DNA from: a virus
Direction: 5' to 3' (one strand)
Virus record (IMG/VR): IMGVR_UViG_3300044641_003672
Span: 1-25,915 of that record
Length of the DNA stretch: 25,915 nucleotides
The notes under the pieces are model-generated. The model did no database searches and was not told the DNA's origin. It saw only the letters and a list, made by a program, of their open reading frames with translations. The position numbers and the translations under genes are program-made. Positions 14,397 through 22,715 of the stretch are shown in pieces (within the stretch, counting starts at the first letter, position 1; each line of letters begins with the position of its first letter).

Positions 14397-15542
14397 ATGG
14401 AAACAAAAAATTATCCAATATTTAAAGTACATGTTGACGTAGACAAGGCTTTAGAAAATTTAAAAACTGTGTTATCAAGTGGTTTTTTGAATGAAGGTGA
14501 ATACGTAACTCAGTTTACAGACTTTTTAAATAGTTACCTAAACCACACGAACGTAGTTTTACTAAACAGCTGCACTTCTGCACTCACACTAGCTCTAAAA
14601 CTATCAGGTGTCTCTCCAGGAGATGAGGTTATAGCAACATCCATGACTTGTGTTGCTAGTAATACTCCAATATCTAATTTAGGAGCTAAAGTAGTTTGGT
14701 GTGACATTGATCGTGAAACTGGAAATATAGATCCACTAAAAGTGGAATCTTTGATTACCAAAAAGACTAAAGCCATCCTATGTGTTAATTGGGCAGGACT
14801 CCCATGTGAATTAGAGGCATTGCAGTCAATATGCAAAACCCACAACATTAAACTTATACAAGATGCAGCACACTCTTTCGGTGCAAAGTTTAATGGAGAG
14901 CAAGTATGTCACCATGCTGACTACACCTGCTACAGCTTCCAAGCTATCAAGCATATAACTACTGGCGATGGCGGTGCTTTGGTTTGTAAATCTAATGATG
15001 ATTTTGAAAGAGCTAAAAAATTAAAATGGTTTGGTATTGATAGAGAAGCTACTAAGGATGAGAAAGGTGAGTGGAAAGGTCAAAGATGGGAAGTAAATAT
15101 ACCTGAAGCAGGATACAAATTCCACATGAATAACATATCAGCTGCCATTGGATTATCACAAATCCCACATATCGACACAGTGCTGCAGTCCCATATCGAT
15201 AATGCAGAATTGTATAGCACTTTGCTAAAAGACAACTTACATGTGAAACCTTTAAAATTTTTAAAAAATACACAACCAACCTATTGGGTGTATACAGTCT
15301 TGCTGGATAAGAGTCTCGATCGTAATGAAATCCTAGAAAAGCTAAATAAGCAGAATATTGCTGCTGGACTAGTGCATATACCTTGCCATGGGTACGAATG
15401 CTTTACAGAAAGCCAATCAGAGCTACCAGACACGGACTACTTCTACAACCATCAGATATCACTTCCTTGTGGATGGTGGCTTAGCAAAGAAGATATAACC
15501 TTCATAAGTGATACACTAGTTAAAGTTATAGACAATGAATAG
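14397..15542 (+). CDS. PLP-dependent sugar aminotransferase (DegT/DnrJ/EryC1/StrS)
   Basis: This 381-residue protein is a lysine-type member of the family. Lys185 in SFQAIKHITTGDGG would form the PLP aldimine, Asp156 in QDAAHSFGA would contact the pyridine nitrogen, and LNSCTSALTLAL (residues 56-67) is the phosphate-binding region. It therefore transfers an amino group from glutamate to a 4-keto or 3-keto NDP-sugar, unlike the His-type relative upstream. It overlaps the hexapeptide acyltransferase gene by 8 bases, and a CapD-like dehydratase lies beyond that. The trio matches the dehydratase-aminotransferase-acetyltransferase logic of bacillosamine-type or Fuc4NAc/Qui4NAc sugars. The exact stereochemistry cannot be read from sequence. 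Confidence 0.88.
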   Translation: METKNYPIFKVHVDVDKALENLKTVLSSGFLNEGEYVTQFTDFLNSYLNHTNVVLLNSCTSALTLALKLSGVSPGDEVIATSMTCVASNTPISNLGAKVVWCDIDRETGNIDPLKVESLITKKTKAILCVNWAGLPCELEALQSICKTHNIKLIQDAAHSFGAKFNGEQVCHHADYTCYSFQAIKHITTGDGGALVCKSNDDFERAKKLKWFGIDREATKDEKGEWKGQRWEVNIPEAGYKFHMNNISAAIGLSQIPHIDTVLQSHIDNAELYSTLLKDNLHVKPLKFLKNTQPTYWVYTVLLDKSLDRNEILEKLNKQNIAAGLVHIPCHGYECFTESQSELPDTDYFYNHQISLPCGWWLSKEDITFISDTLVKVIDNE

Positions 15543-16404
15543 CATTGACAGTACCTCTTTTATAGATCCGTTCATTAAATTAGGGAACTATAACCAGATA
15601 GGTAAAAATGTACAAATTAAATACCTTGACGAAAAAAATAAACCAACTGTTACAATCGGAGACAATAATATTATAAATGACAATACTAGAATCCTAATAG
15701 GTGCAGATCCACTACACATAGGAGACTGGAATGTTTTCCATAATGATATGCTAATTATGGTTGGTAAGGGAATTGGTATAGGAGACAATTGTTGGTTTGG
15801 ACAAAATACTATTTTAGATGGTGCTGGAGAACTTTCAATAGGTAATGGTGTTAGAGTTGGAATGTACTCTCAAATATGGACACATGTTGCTAGTGGTGAA
15901 CTGATAGAGGGATGTATGCTGTTTGGAGACAGTAAAGTAGTTATTGAGGATGACGTTTGGCTAGTTGGCAGCTGTGTAGTCTCTTCAGGAGTTCACCTAA
16001 GAAGAAAATCAGTCTTCCTAATAAACTCAGTAATAACAAAAGACTCTGAGCCTGAAACAATATACTCAGGTACACCAGCAATTGTTAACAGTAAAATACA
16101 AGTTTGGAAAGAAGTATCTGTTGTTGAAAAATTAAAAATGTTACTTGAATGGGGAGAACTTTTTTGCCACAACAAGCAATATGAAATTGATAGTGAAATA
16201 GACTTAGGATACTTCACTATGAAGTCTACCAAAGATAGAGAAGCACTGGTATTTTTTATTGAAGAAGGGTTCAAAGTACCTGACCAGTTTGTTACTAGCT
16301 TATTCAATGTAGTAGATAAGACATTTACGAAAAAGAATAGTCTTTTAGAGAGAACTTTTTACAAATTTATATACAATCATAAGGCTAGATTTCGTATATT
16401 GTAA
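15535..16404 (+). CDS. Left-handed beta-helix (hexapeptide repeat) acyltransferase
   Basis: This 289-residue protein has many imperfect hexapeptide turns ([LIV]-G-x-x-x-x) between about residues 20 and 185, for example VTIGDN, LHIGDW, IGIGDN, LSIGNG and VWLVGS. IWTHVASGEL at 114-123 supplies the likely catalytic His117. Such trimers transfer acetyl or other acyl groups from CoA to an amino or hydroxyl group. The direct overlap with the aminotransferase gene suggests it N-acylates the amino sugar made there. The C-terminal 100 residues lie beyond the helix and are unassigned. It is longer than typical sugar O-acetyltransferases (about 185-220) and lacks PglD's N-terminal sugar-binding domain as far as can be seen. 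Confidence 0.82.
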   Translation: MNSIDSTSFIDPFIKLGNYNQIGKNVQIKYLDEKNKPTVTIGDNNIINDNTRILIGADPLHIGDWNVFHNDMLIMVGKGIGIGDNCWFGQNTILDGAGELSIGNGVRVGMYSQIWTHVASGELIEGCMLFGDSKVVIEDDVWLVGSCVVSSGVHLRRKSVFLINSVITKDSEPETIYSGTPAIVNSKIQVWKEVSVVEKLKMLLEWGELFCHNKQYEIDSEIDLGYFTMKSTKDREALVFFIEEGFKVPDQFVTSLFNVVDKTFTKKNSLLERTFYKFIYNHKARFRIL

Positions 16405-16420
16405 TAATAATACAAAGACC

Positions 16421-17380
16421 ATGGAAAATAAAAAAATCCTTATAATAGGAGGAACAGGAGCTCTAGGCAAAACCTTAATTAAACTTTATCAAGATGCAAA
16501 TCAAATTAAAGTATTGAGCAGAGATGAACACAAACAAGTTAATCTAGTTTACTCAGACTGGGTGAATAACGAAAAGGTTAGTTTTATGATTGGTGACGTG
16601 AAAGATAAGAACTGTATTATAAACGCCATAGAAGATTTTAGACCGGATATTGTAATCAATGCAGCTGCACTAAAGCATGTTCCTGTGTGTGAAATAAATC
16701 CTTACGAATCAGTTAACGTAAATATAATAGGACACCAGAATCTATTAGAAGCTGTAAGACGAAGCAATCATAGAATAGAAACTTTAATTTACATATCATC
16801 CGACAAAGCATGTAAACCAGTAAATATATATGGAATGTGTAAGGCAATATCTGAAAGATTGTATATAGAGTTTGCAAAAAAGCAAACAGATGTAAAAGTC
16901 TGCTTAGTTCGATACGGTAATGTGTTAGAGTCTACAGGATCAGTTATTCCGTACTTTAAACAACTACTGAAAGGAGGATGTAAGGAACTTCCAATCACAG
17001 ATGTACGCATGACACGGTTTCTACTAACACTAGAGTCAGCAGCTAAGTTAATAGAGTGGGCATACTATAGTCCCATATCACACGGTAAGATAGTTGTACC
17101 TAAAATACAGTCTTTTAAAATAGCAGACATTGCAAAAACTTTAATATCAGAATATAATCCGAACTCGGATATTAAATTAAAAGTTGTAGGAATACGAAAA
17201 GGAGAGAAGTTACATGAAGAAATGATTTCTTCTGAGGAATGGATGCGTACTGAAGATCATGAAAATTACTTAATCACAGACGAGATACTAACAAACGAAA
17301 GCATTTCATACAACTCAGCCAACTGCGTAATGCCTGAAGAGGATGTTAATGGCTTTTTGAAGCTTTGTAATGTAATTTAA
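16421..17380 (+). CDS. NDP-sugar 4,6-dehydratase, CapD/PseB-like (probable UDP-GlcNAc 4,6-dehydratase)
   Basis: This 319-residue SDR has the NADP loop GGTGALG at residues 10-16, NAAALKHVPVCE (80-91), SSDKA (126-130, with Asp128 and Lys129) and the Tyr137-x3-Lys141 pair in YGMCK. ALKHVP and SSDKA, together with GEKLHEEMIS near the C-terminus, are signatures of the polysaccharide biosynthesis family that includes FlaA1/PseB and the soluble domain of CapD/PglF. These enzymes dehydrate UDP-GlcNAc to a 4-keto-6-deoxy sugar. The usual YGATK is YGMCK here. No membrane-spanning N-terminus is present, unlike PglF/CapD. The product would feed the aminotransferase encoded 0.9 kb upstream. Confidence 0.85.
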   Translation: MENKKILIIGGTGALGKTLIKLYQDANQIKVLSRDEHKQVNLVYSDWVNNEKVSFMIGDVKDKNCIINAIEDFRPDIVINAAALKHVPVCEINPYESVNVNIIGHQNLLEAVRRSNHRIETLIYISSDKACKPVNIYGMCKAISERLYIEFAKKQTDVKVCLVRYGNVLESTGSVIPYFKQLLKGGCKELPITDVRMTRFLLTLESAAKLIEWAYYSPISHGKIVVPKIQSFKIADIAKTLISEYNPNSDIKLKVVGIRKGEKLHEEMISSEEWMRTEDHENYLITDEILTNESISYNSANCVMPEEDVNGFLKLCNVI

Positions 17381-17394
17381 GATAGAAATATAAA

Positions 17395-18294
17395 ATGATA
17401 ACAACAGAATTTTATCATGGACAAGGGTTAGGTAACCAGCTAGCAGTCTACGTAACTACTAGAGCTATTGCTCTACGAAACGGATATGAATTTGGATATA
17501 CTGGCCTAGAAAATTTTGGGGATAGAAGGTATAATGACAAAGGAGTATACTTTATGGACTTGGATTTAGGTAAGGAAGTATGTAATTCAACCATTACAAA
17601 TCACTACAAAGAGAAAGAAACTAGAATTAAACTCCAGCACAGTCATCATGATGCAACAATTGGATGTGATGTAAGGCTTATAGATCAAGACTTGTTAAAT
17701 GTTGCAGACAATACTAAGATAGATGGTATAATGCAGGGAGAAGATTACTTCTACCAATACAAGGAAGAGATTAAGAGTTGGTTAAAATTAAAATCAGAGT
17801 ATGATGAACGTAGATTTACCTCAGACAATATCTGCGTACTAAACATAAGAGACTACGAAGGGGATACTACTCTGTTCTTAGGAAGAGAATACTGGGTAAA
17901 AGCAATCAACCACATGCTTAGTATTAATCCAAAGATGGAGTTTATAATCATCACAGAAGCTCCAGACATGGCTAAAAGACTTCTTCCGGAACTAGCACAC
18001 AATGTACACCACTTTGATGTAGGAAGAGATTATGCAGCTGTTAAAAATGCTAGATGGTTAATCCTTTCTAATTCAAGCTTTGCATACTTTCCTGCACTCA
18101 CCAACGAAGAAGCTAAACTAATTATAGCACCAAAGTATTGGGCAAGACATAATGTTTCGGATGGGTACTGGGCATGTGGTTATAACTTGTCTAGAGATTT
18201 TATGTATATGAATAAAGAAGGTAACTTGCAGACCTATGATGAATGTTTAAGAGAATTTGAAATTTATAAAATAGAATCAAACATATATGGCTAA
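17395..18294 (+). CDS. Divergent GT11-like (fucosyltransferase-fold) protein
   Basis: This 299-residue protein keeps the first GT11 signature (GQGLGNQLAVYV, residues 9-20) and a version of the last (LSNSSFAYFPA, 224-234, followed by KLIIAPKYW). The central GDP-fucose motif HxRRGDY is altered to NIRDYEG (150-156), keeping only Arg152. It may use a different donor, or use GDP-fucose differently. Residues 60-110 contain several His/Asp residues of unknown role. It is soluble by sequence. It lies between the amino-sugar dehydratase and GT17 genes, overlapping the latter by 8 bases. Confidence 0.65.
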   Translation: MITTEFYHGQGLGNQLAVYVTTRAIALRNGYEFGYTGLENFGDRRYNDKGVYFMDLDLGKEVCNSTITNHYKEKETRIKLQHSHHDATIGCDVRLIDQDLLNVADNTKIDGIMQGEDYFYQYKEEIKSWLKLKSEYDERRFTSDNICVLNIRDYEGDTTLFLGREYWVKAINHMLSINPKMEFIIITEAPDMAKRLLPELAHNVHHFDVGRDYAAVKNARWLILSNSSFAYFPALTNEEAKLIIAPKYWARHNVSDGYWACGYNLSRDFMYMNKEGNLQTYDECLREFEIYKIESNIYG

Positions 18295-19144
18295 AATTTA
18301 TGATGTATTTACTTTCTTTAATGAGATAGACTTACTAAAATTGAGATTAGAAATGCTAGGTCCTTATGTGGATAAGTTTGTAATAGTGGAATGTGTTGAG
18401 ACATTTAGCGGAAAGCCTAAGCCTCTATACTTTGAAGAGAATAAACATTTATTCAAAGACTATGAGGATAAAATTATTCATCATGTTACTTACGATCCTC
18501 CAACATCGTTTGAGGATTTAAGAAATAGAATACTAGATCCAAATGTAGATGAATTAACAAAGCAGATATGTATACAGGCTCTTACCTCTACAAATGTACC
18601 TCCCGGTGAAGTACATTGGCTTAAAGAATTCTATCAGAAAGAAAATATCCGTAGAGCATTGGTTGGACTAGAGGATGACGATATATGTTTTGTTGGAGAC
18701 TTAGATGAGTATTGGGATACAGATTTAGACTACTCAGTTATTGATCACGAAAGTATTTACAAGCTCAGACAGATAGTATATGTAGGATATTTTAATAACA
18801 GATCCTCAGAAGAATGGGCAGGTACAATGCTGACTAGGTATAAGAATATTAAAAACTCTTGCTTAAATCACCTAAGAACAAAGTCAAAGACTGAATATGT
18901 CTATGTATCAGATGCTGGATGGCATTTATCTTTTATGGGAGGTGTTGATCAGATCAAGTATAAGATTGACTCGTATGGACATCAGGAGTATAACAACGAT
19001 AGCGTAACACAGCAGATAGAAAGTAATCTAGAGGGAGGAAGAGATGTCTTAGGTAGAAGCGATTTTACCTTCTGGACTGATGAAGAAGGACTTCCTGCAT
19101 ACATAAAAGAGAATAGAGATAAGTATTTACAATTTTTTAAATAA
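18287..19144 (+). CDS. GT17-family glycosyltransferase
   Basis: This 285-residue protein opens with the family 17 signature: IYDVFTFFNEIDLLKLRLEM at residues 4-23, then VDKFVIVECVETFSGKPKPL. The metal-binding DLDE is at 138-141 in FVGDLDEYWD. The family's founding members are eukaryotic beta-1,4-N-acetylglucosaminyltransferases (MGAT3); bacterial and viral homologues are known but their linkages mostly are not. A WHLSFMGG segment lies near residues 207-214. It overlaps the preceding gene by 8 bases and shares one base with the start of the next, so it is translationally coupled. Confidence 0.85.
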   Translation: MAKIYDVFTFFNEIDLLKLRLEMLGPYVDKFVIVECVETFSGKPKPLYFEENKHLFKDYEDKIIHHVTYDPPTSFEDLRNRILDPNVDELTKQICIQALTSTNVPPGEVHWLKEFYQKENIRRALVGLEDDDICFVGDLDEYWDTDLDYSVIDHESIYKLRQIVYVGYFNNRSSEEWAGTMLTRYKNIKNSCLNHLRTKSKTEYVYVSDAGWHLSFMGGVDQIKYKIDSYGHQEYNNDSVTQQIESNLEGGRDVLGRSDFTFWTDEEGLPAYIKENRDKYLQFFK

Positions 19145-19821
19145 TGGTAATAGGTCAAGGGCTACTTGCAAAAGCTTTTAGTAGTTACAAAGATATCGAA
19201 GGAGTACTGATATTTGCCTCAGGAGTATCTAACTCCAAAGAGAACGATCTTACTATGTTTGAAAGAGAACATACAATGCTTACCTCTTATGCTAATACAG
19301 ACTTAAAATTAATATACTTCAGTACAATAAGTGTAGTAGATGAATCGTTAAAAGATTCTCTATATGTTCAACATAAAATATCTATGGAAAAGTACATTGT
19401 AGAGAACTTTAAAAACTACATAGTATTCAGACTTCCTAATGTTATAGGACATACTGCAAATAAGCATACATTTTTCAATAGCATAAAAGAGAGTATACTT
19501 ACCAAACAACGAGTAAAAGTACTAAGTAATGCTACTAGGTACCTTATAGATGTAGACGACCTAGCAGAATATCTTCCTCAGTTAATTGAAAAGGAAAATA
19601 AGAAGGTAATAAATGTATGTTTTAGTAATAAAACATCTGTAAAAGAGTTAGTTAGCATAATAGGAACAGCCTTACAAACTACATACATAGAGGAAGTAGT
19701 ACAGGGAGGAAGTGGTTACGAAATAGATAACAGTACATTCCTTTCATACATTACTCCAAATGCTGTTGGATTACAGCAAAATTATAACTATATTATAGTA
19801 AACAAATACATAAACGCATAG
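19144..19821 (+). CDS. Short NAD(P)-dependent epimerase/dehydratase-like SDR
   Basis: This 225-residue protein is a reduced SDR. The glycine loop is MVIGQGLLAKA (G-x-G-x-x-A, residues 4-9). YFSTISV (Ser60, Thr61) marks the catalytic strand, and YVQHK (Tyr74, Lys78) supplies the Tyr-x3-Lys pair. FRLPNVIG and a DVDDLAEYL segment are typical of epimerases. At 225 residues it is well below the normal 290-330, with a much-shortened region between the cofactor loop and the catalytic Ser. It probably acts on an NDP-sugar, but the substrate cannot be named. Confidence 0.7.
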   Translation: MVIGQGLLAKAFSSYKDIEGVLIFASGVSNSKENDLTMFEREHTMLTSYANTDLKLIYFSTISVVDESLKDSLYVQHKISMEKYIVENFKNYIVFRLPNVIGHTANKHTFFNSIKESILTKQRVKVLSNATRYLIDVDDLAEYLPQLIEKENKKVINVCFSNKTSVKELVSIIGTALQTTYIEEVVQGGSGYEIDNSTFLSYITPNAVGLQQNYNYIIVNKYINA

Positions 19822-19823
19822 CT

Positions 19824-20984
19824 ATGATTACATTTTGTATACCAAGTAAAAACAATCTAAGATACTTGAAAGCCTGCATACCTTCTATTCAACAAAACTC
19901 TTACTATAAAACAAATAAAATACTTATATATGTAGATGAAGATACAGATGGAACCGAAGATTGGTTAAAAGAAAATAACATTTCATATATTAAAAATACA
20001 GATGGAGTATGTAAAGGAATAGGAAATGCGTATGATATACTAATCAAAGAGTCTACCACAGATATGGTACTAGTATTCCATACAGATATGTTATTAGGAC
20101 ATCATGCAGACTACTACCTACTTGAAGCCTATAAACCTAAATCGGTTGTATGTGCAACTAGAATTGAACCACCACTACACCCTCCAGGTCCAGAGAAAAT
20201 TGTGAAAGACTTTGGAATATGGCCTGAGGATATAAAATGGGAAGAGTTTAATTCATTTGTAAAAGATCAAATACCTTTAAATGAAGGTAAGTATTCAAAA
20301 GCTCTCTTTGCTCCTTGGCTTATTAATCGTAATGATCATTTAGGTCATGATGATATTTTTAAATCTATTTATGAAGATGCAGATATCTTTAGAAGATTTG
20401 TATTAGCCGAGTATGAGATCATACAAGTGTGGAGTAGCTTAGTATATCACCTTACTTGTAGAAGTAGTAAGTTCGAAGATGTAGGAAATAATACAGACTT
20501 TACAACTCAAGGCACAGAAGAATGGCAAAGAAAGAATTATGCAATGGCATTGGAGTATATTAGGAAGTGGGGAGGTATGTTTAGAGAATATGGTCCTTGT
20601 GAACCAAGACCTAATGTTAAATACGATGTAGGATTGGAAATAAAGAATTGCGATATCTCCTTATTAGGGTACGAGCCATATACTACTAGTATGCAAGTTG
20701 ATTGTACTACGTTAACATATATCGAACAAGCACAGAAACAATCTAGCTTTAATATAGGTAGTAAGTTTGTTCAAGCATTAAAGAATGATATTAGAATAAC
20801 TTTCGATAAGAGTAGTGGAGCAATAGATGATTTGCATTATGTGTTAACAAACATCGAAGACATTTTAGAGCAAACTGACTCAGATAGTACTTATGAATTC
20901 GGTACAGTAACAATCACTACTAACAAAAAAGAAGTACATAATCCTAAAGTAAATATCAATGAAGGTATCTCTAATAATTCCTAG
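19824..20984 (+). CDS. GT2-family glycosyltransferase, first of a tandem paralogous pair
   Basis: This 386-residue GT-A enzyme has an ITFCIPSKNNLRYLK opening (residues 2-16) and an HTDM metal motif at 86-89. It shares long blocks with the next gene: CATRIEPPLHP at 110-120, FAPWL near 162-166, EDADIFRRF at 184-192 and YHLTCR at 208-213. After about residue 250 a C-terminal domain of about 130 residues begins with VGLEIKNCD; it has no recognised identity but is also kept in the paralogue. Its last 26 bases overlap the next start. The pair probably arose by duplication and now adds different or successive sugars. Confidence 0.82.
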   Translation: MITFCIPSKNNLRYLKACIPSIQQNSYYKTNKILIYVDEDTDGTEDWLKENNISYIKNTDGVCKGIGNAYDILIKESTTDMVLVFHTDMLLGHHADYYLLEAYKPKSVVCATRIEPPLHPPGPEKIVKDFGIWPEDIKWEEFNSFVKDQIPLNEGKYSKALFAPWLINRNDHLGHDDIFKSIYEDADIFRRFVLAEYEIIQVWSSLVYHLTCRSSKFEDVGNNTDFTTQGTEEWQRKNYAMALEYIRKWGGMFREYGPCEPRPNVKYDVGLEIKNCDISLLGYEPYTTSMQVDCTTLTYIEQAQKQSSFNIGSKFVQALKNDIRITFDKSSGAIDDLHYVLTNIEDILEQTDSDSTYEFGTVTITTNKKEVHNPKVNINEGISNNS

Positions 20985-22116
20985 TTACAACAACCTACAG
21001 CATTTAAAGAATGTATATACATCAGTACAGAAGCATGAACCTCAAGCAGAAGTAATTCTTTTAGACGATGGATCAACAGACGGCACTTGGGAATGGATAC
21101 AACAACAAGACTGTATCAAGTTTAGAAGTGAAGAGAGAATAGGACACACAATTCTCTATGATAAAGGAATTGAATTAGCTACAAATGATATTGTAGGAAT
21201 ACTTCATGCAGATATGATACTAGGTCCAAACTATATCAAAAATTTAACTAAGCATCTTAAACCTCAGACAGTTGTGTGTGCAACTAGAATTGAACCACCT
21301 CTTCATCCAGAAGGAAAAGAGAAGATCATTAGAGATTTTGGAATGGACTTTGATACTTTAGATGTAGATTCATTCGAAGAGTTTGTTAGGGACTTACAAG
21401 CAGTTGAAGGAGAGACTACAAAAGGAATGTTTGCACCTTGGATACTTTATAAAGAAGACTTTCAAGCAATAGGAGGACATGATCCTTTATTTGCTCCATT
21501 TCCATACGAAGACTCAGATATCTTTCAGAGATGGATAATGGCTGGCTATGAATTGGTACAGTCAAGAGATGCTTTTGTATACCACTTAACCTGTAGAGGT
21601 CATAGATGGAATGAACAAATAGGACAAGACGATAATTATTACAAGATTGTATCTGCAAGAGCAGCTAGAAATTATTTACGTAAGTGGGGAAGTTGGATTA
21701 AAAATGATGAATTTCAGTATCCAATAATCAATCCAAAGTATAATATTGCTTTTGTGGTTAAAAATTGTAACTCTGAGATGTTAGAAGTATTAGAACCTTG
21801 GTGCGACAGGATATATATTGATGATGAAATGCAAGTACTAACATCACATTACATAGACAAAGAGCAGCCGAATACTAAATTTGATCTGTCAAAAAGAATT
21901 TATACAATAGGACATAATGATCCAATACTAGAGAATGATATAATATTAGAGTTTGATGCAATACAATTCACACAACAATCATTCAACGTTATACAACAAC
22001 TACCAGAGATTGTAAAAGAGAGTGGAGAGGTAGGTCAATTCGAATTAGATATATTTAAAATAACAATCAATTCAATAGAGGAATATCAGAACGATCTAAT
22101 AGTATGTAAAAATTAA
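20959..22116 (+). CDS. GT2-family glycosyltransferase, second of a tandem paralogous pair
   Basis: This 385-residue enzyme parallels its upstream neighbour. It has a canonical GT2 start (VSLIIPSYNN, residues 3-12), the LLDDGSTDGT nucleotide-binding strand (34-43) and HADM as the DxD-like motif (83-86). The blocks CATRIEPPLHP (107-117), EDSDIFQRW (184-192) and YHLTCR (208-213) match the neighbour. The N-terminal motifs are better preserved here, so this copy may be closer to the ancestral activity. The C-terminal domain begins near AFVVKNCN. It is the last recognisable gene of the glycan cassette; a 19-base gap then leads to unrelated phage genes. Confidence 0.85.
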   Translation: MKVSLIIPSYNNLQHLKNVYTSVQKHEPQAEVILLDDGSTDGTWEWIQQQDCIKFRSEERIGHTILYDKGIELATNDIVGILHADMILGPNYIKNLTKHLKPQTVVCATRIEPPLHPEGKEKIIRDFGMDFDTLDVDSFEEFVRDLQAVEGETTKGMFAPWILYKEDFQAIGGHDPLFAPFPYEDSDIFQRWIMAGYELVQSRDAFVYHLTCRGHRWNEQIGQDDNYYKIVSARAARNYLRKWGSWIKNDEFQYPIINPKYNIAFVVKNCNSEMLEVLEPWCDRIYIDDEMQVLTSHYIDKEQPNTKFDLSKRIYTIGHNDPILENDIILEFDAIQFTQQSFNVIQQLPEIVKESGEVGQFELDIFKITINSIEEYQNDLIVCKN

Positions 22117-22135
22117 CTATTTATAATAAAAACAT

Positions 22136-22492
22136 ATGAGCTTAGTAAACGAAATAAAGGAAATGCTATCTGAAGTAACAAAGGTGAACTTCAAAGGAAA
22201 TAAGTTTGTACTTAAAATAGATGTAAACGAAGATCCAAATAAGAAAGGAATCAAAGTACAATTCCTTCCTACAACATTTGCAGGAATGTCTAAACAACAA
22301 CAAGACGACATTGCTATGGACTTAGGAGCTAAATTAAATCAAGGACTATCACAACTAGGATTAACAGTTGAAAGAGATAGAGAATTAAAAGATAAAACAA
22401 TTGTAGGATTCTTTATTTATATTGAGTATCTTGATAAAATTATTATAAATGCTTTGAACCAAGCATCAAAGGAACCAGACACTAACAATTAA
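22136..22492 (+). CDS. Unknown phage protein
   Basis: This 118-residue protein has no recognised domain. It reads as an alternating pattern: an N-terminal helix (SLVNEIKEMLSEV), two strands (KFVLKIDV and IKVQFLP), a Gln/Asp-rich helix (SKQQQDDIAMDLGAKLNQGL) and a final strand with IVGFFIYIEYL before a polar tail. It is acidic to neutral, with no membrane segment or cysteine cluster. It starts 19 bases after the last GT2 gene and precedes two other small unknowns with short gaps, so it may be transcribed with them. The reading frame has phage-like packing and a natural end, so it is probably real. Confidence 0.6.
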   Translation: MSLVNEIKEMLSEVTKVNFKGNKFVLKIDVNEDPNKKGIKVQFLPTTFAGMSKQQQDDIAMDLGAKLNQGLSQLGLTVERDRELKDKTIVGFFIYIEYLDKIIINALNQASKEPDTNN

Positions 22493-22502
22493 ATAAACTA
22501 AT

Positions 22503-22715
22503 ATGCCACAGTTTTGTTTTTATTCAAAAAATAATCCTACACAAGAACCAGTAGGAGTATTGCAAGCAGCAAATAGAGAAGAAGCAATAAAATTCTTCTC
22601 ACTATCAAAACAGTTACCAGTAAATGATTTTCTAACAATTTTTGAAGTAAAGAACTACACGTATGGTACACAAGAAGGACTTAAGGAAAACACTAAACAG
22701 CTACTTAAAGGCTAG
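22503..22715 (+). CDS. Small unknown phage protein
   Basis: This 70-residue protein starts MPQFCFYSKNN, with a short strand, then a turn and an AANREEAIKFFSLSKQL helix that resembles many small phage proteins. A second strand (FLTIFEVKNY) leads to a Lys-rich tail. The fold looks like a small alpha/beta unit; I cannot name it. It follows the previous gene by 10 bases. Confidence 0.55.
   Translation: MPQFCFYSKNNPTQEPVGVLQAANREEAIKFFSLSKQLPVNDFLTIFEVKNYTYGTQEGLKENTKQLLKG

Noticed and set aside
16395-16402. TATATTGT as a -7 box before the CapD-like gene
   Set aside because: No TTG lies 23 bases upstream, unlike all the accepted promoters.
2206-22116. Reading the glycan genes as a host O-antigen or capsule cluster
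   Set aside because: Phage-type genes (DUF3310, ribbon-helix-helix, HNH-fold, DUF932) lie on both sides on the same strand, and Wzx/Wzy/Wza-type genes are absent. It stays possible if the wider contig proves to be bacterial.
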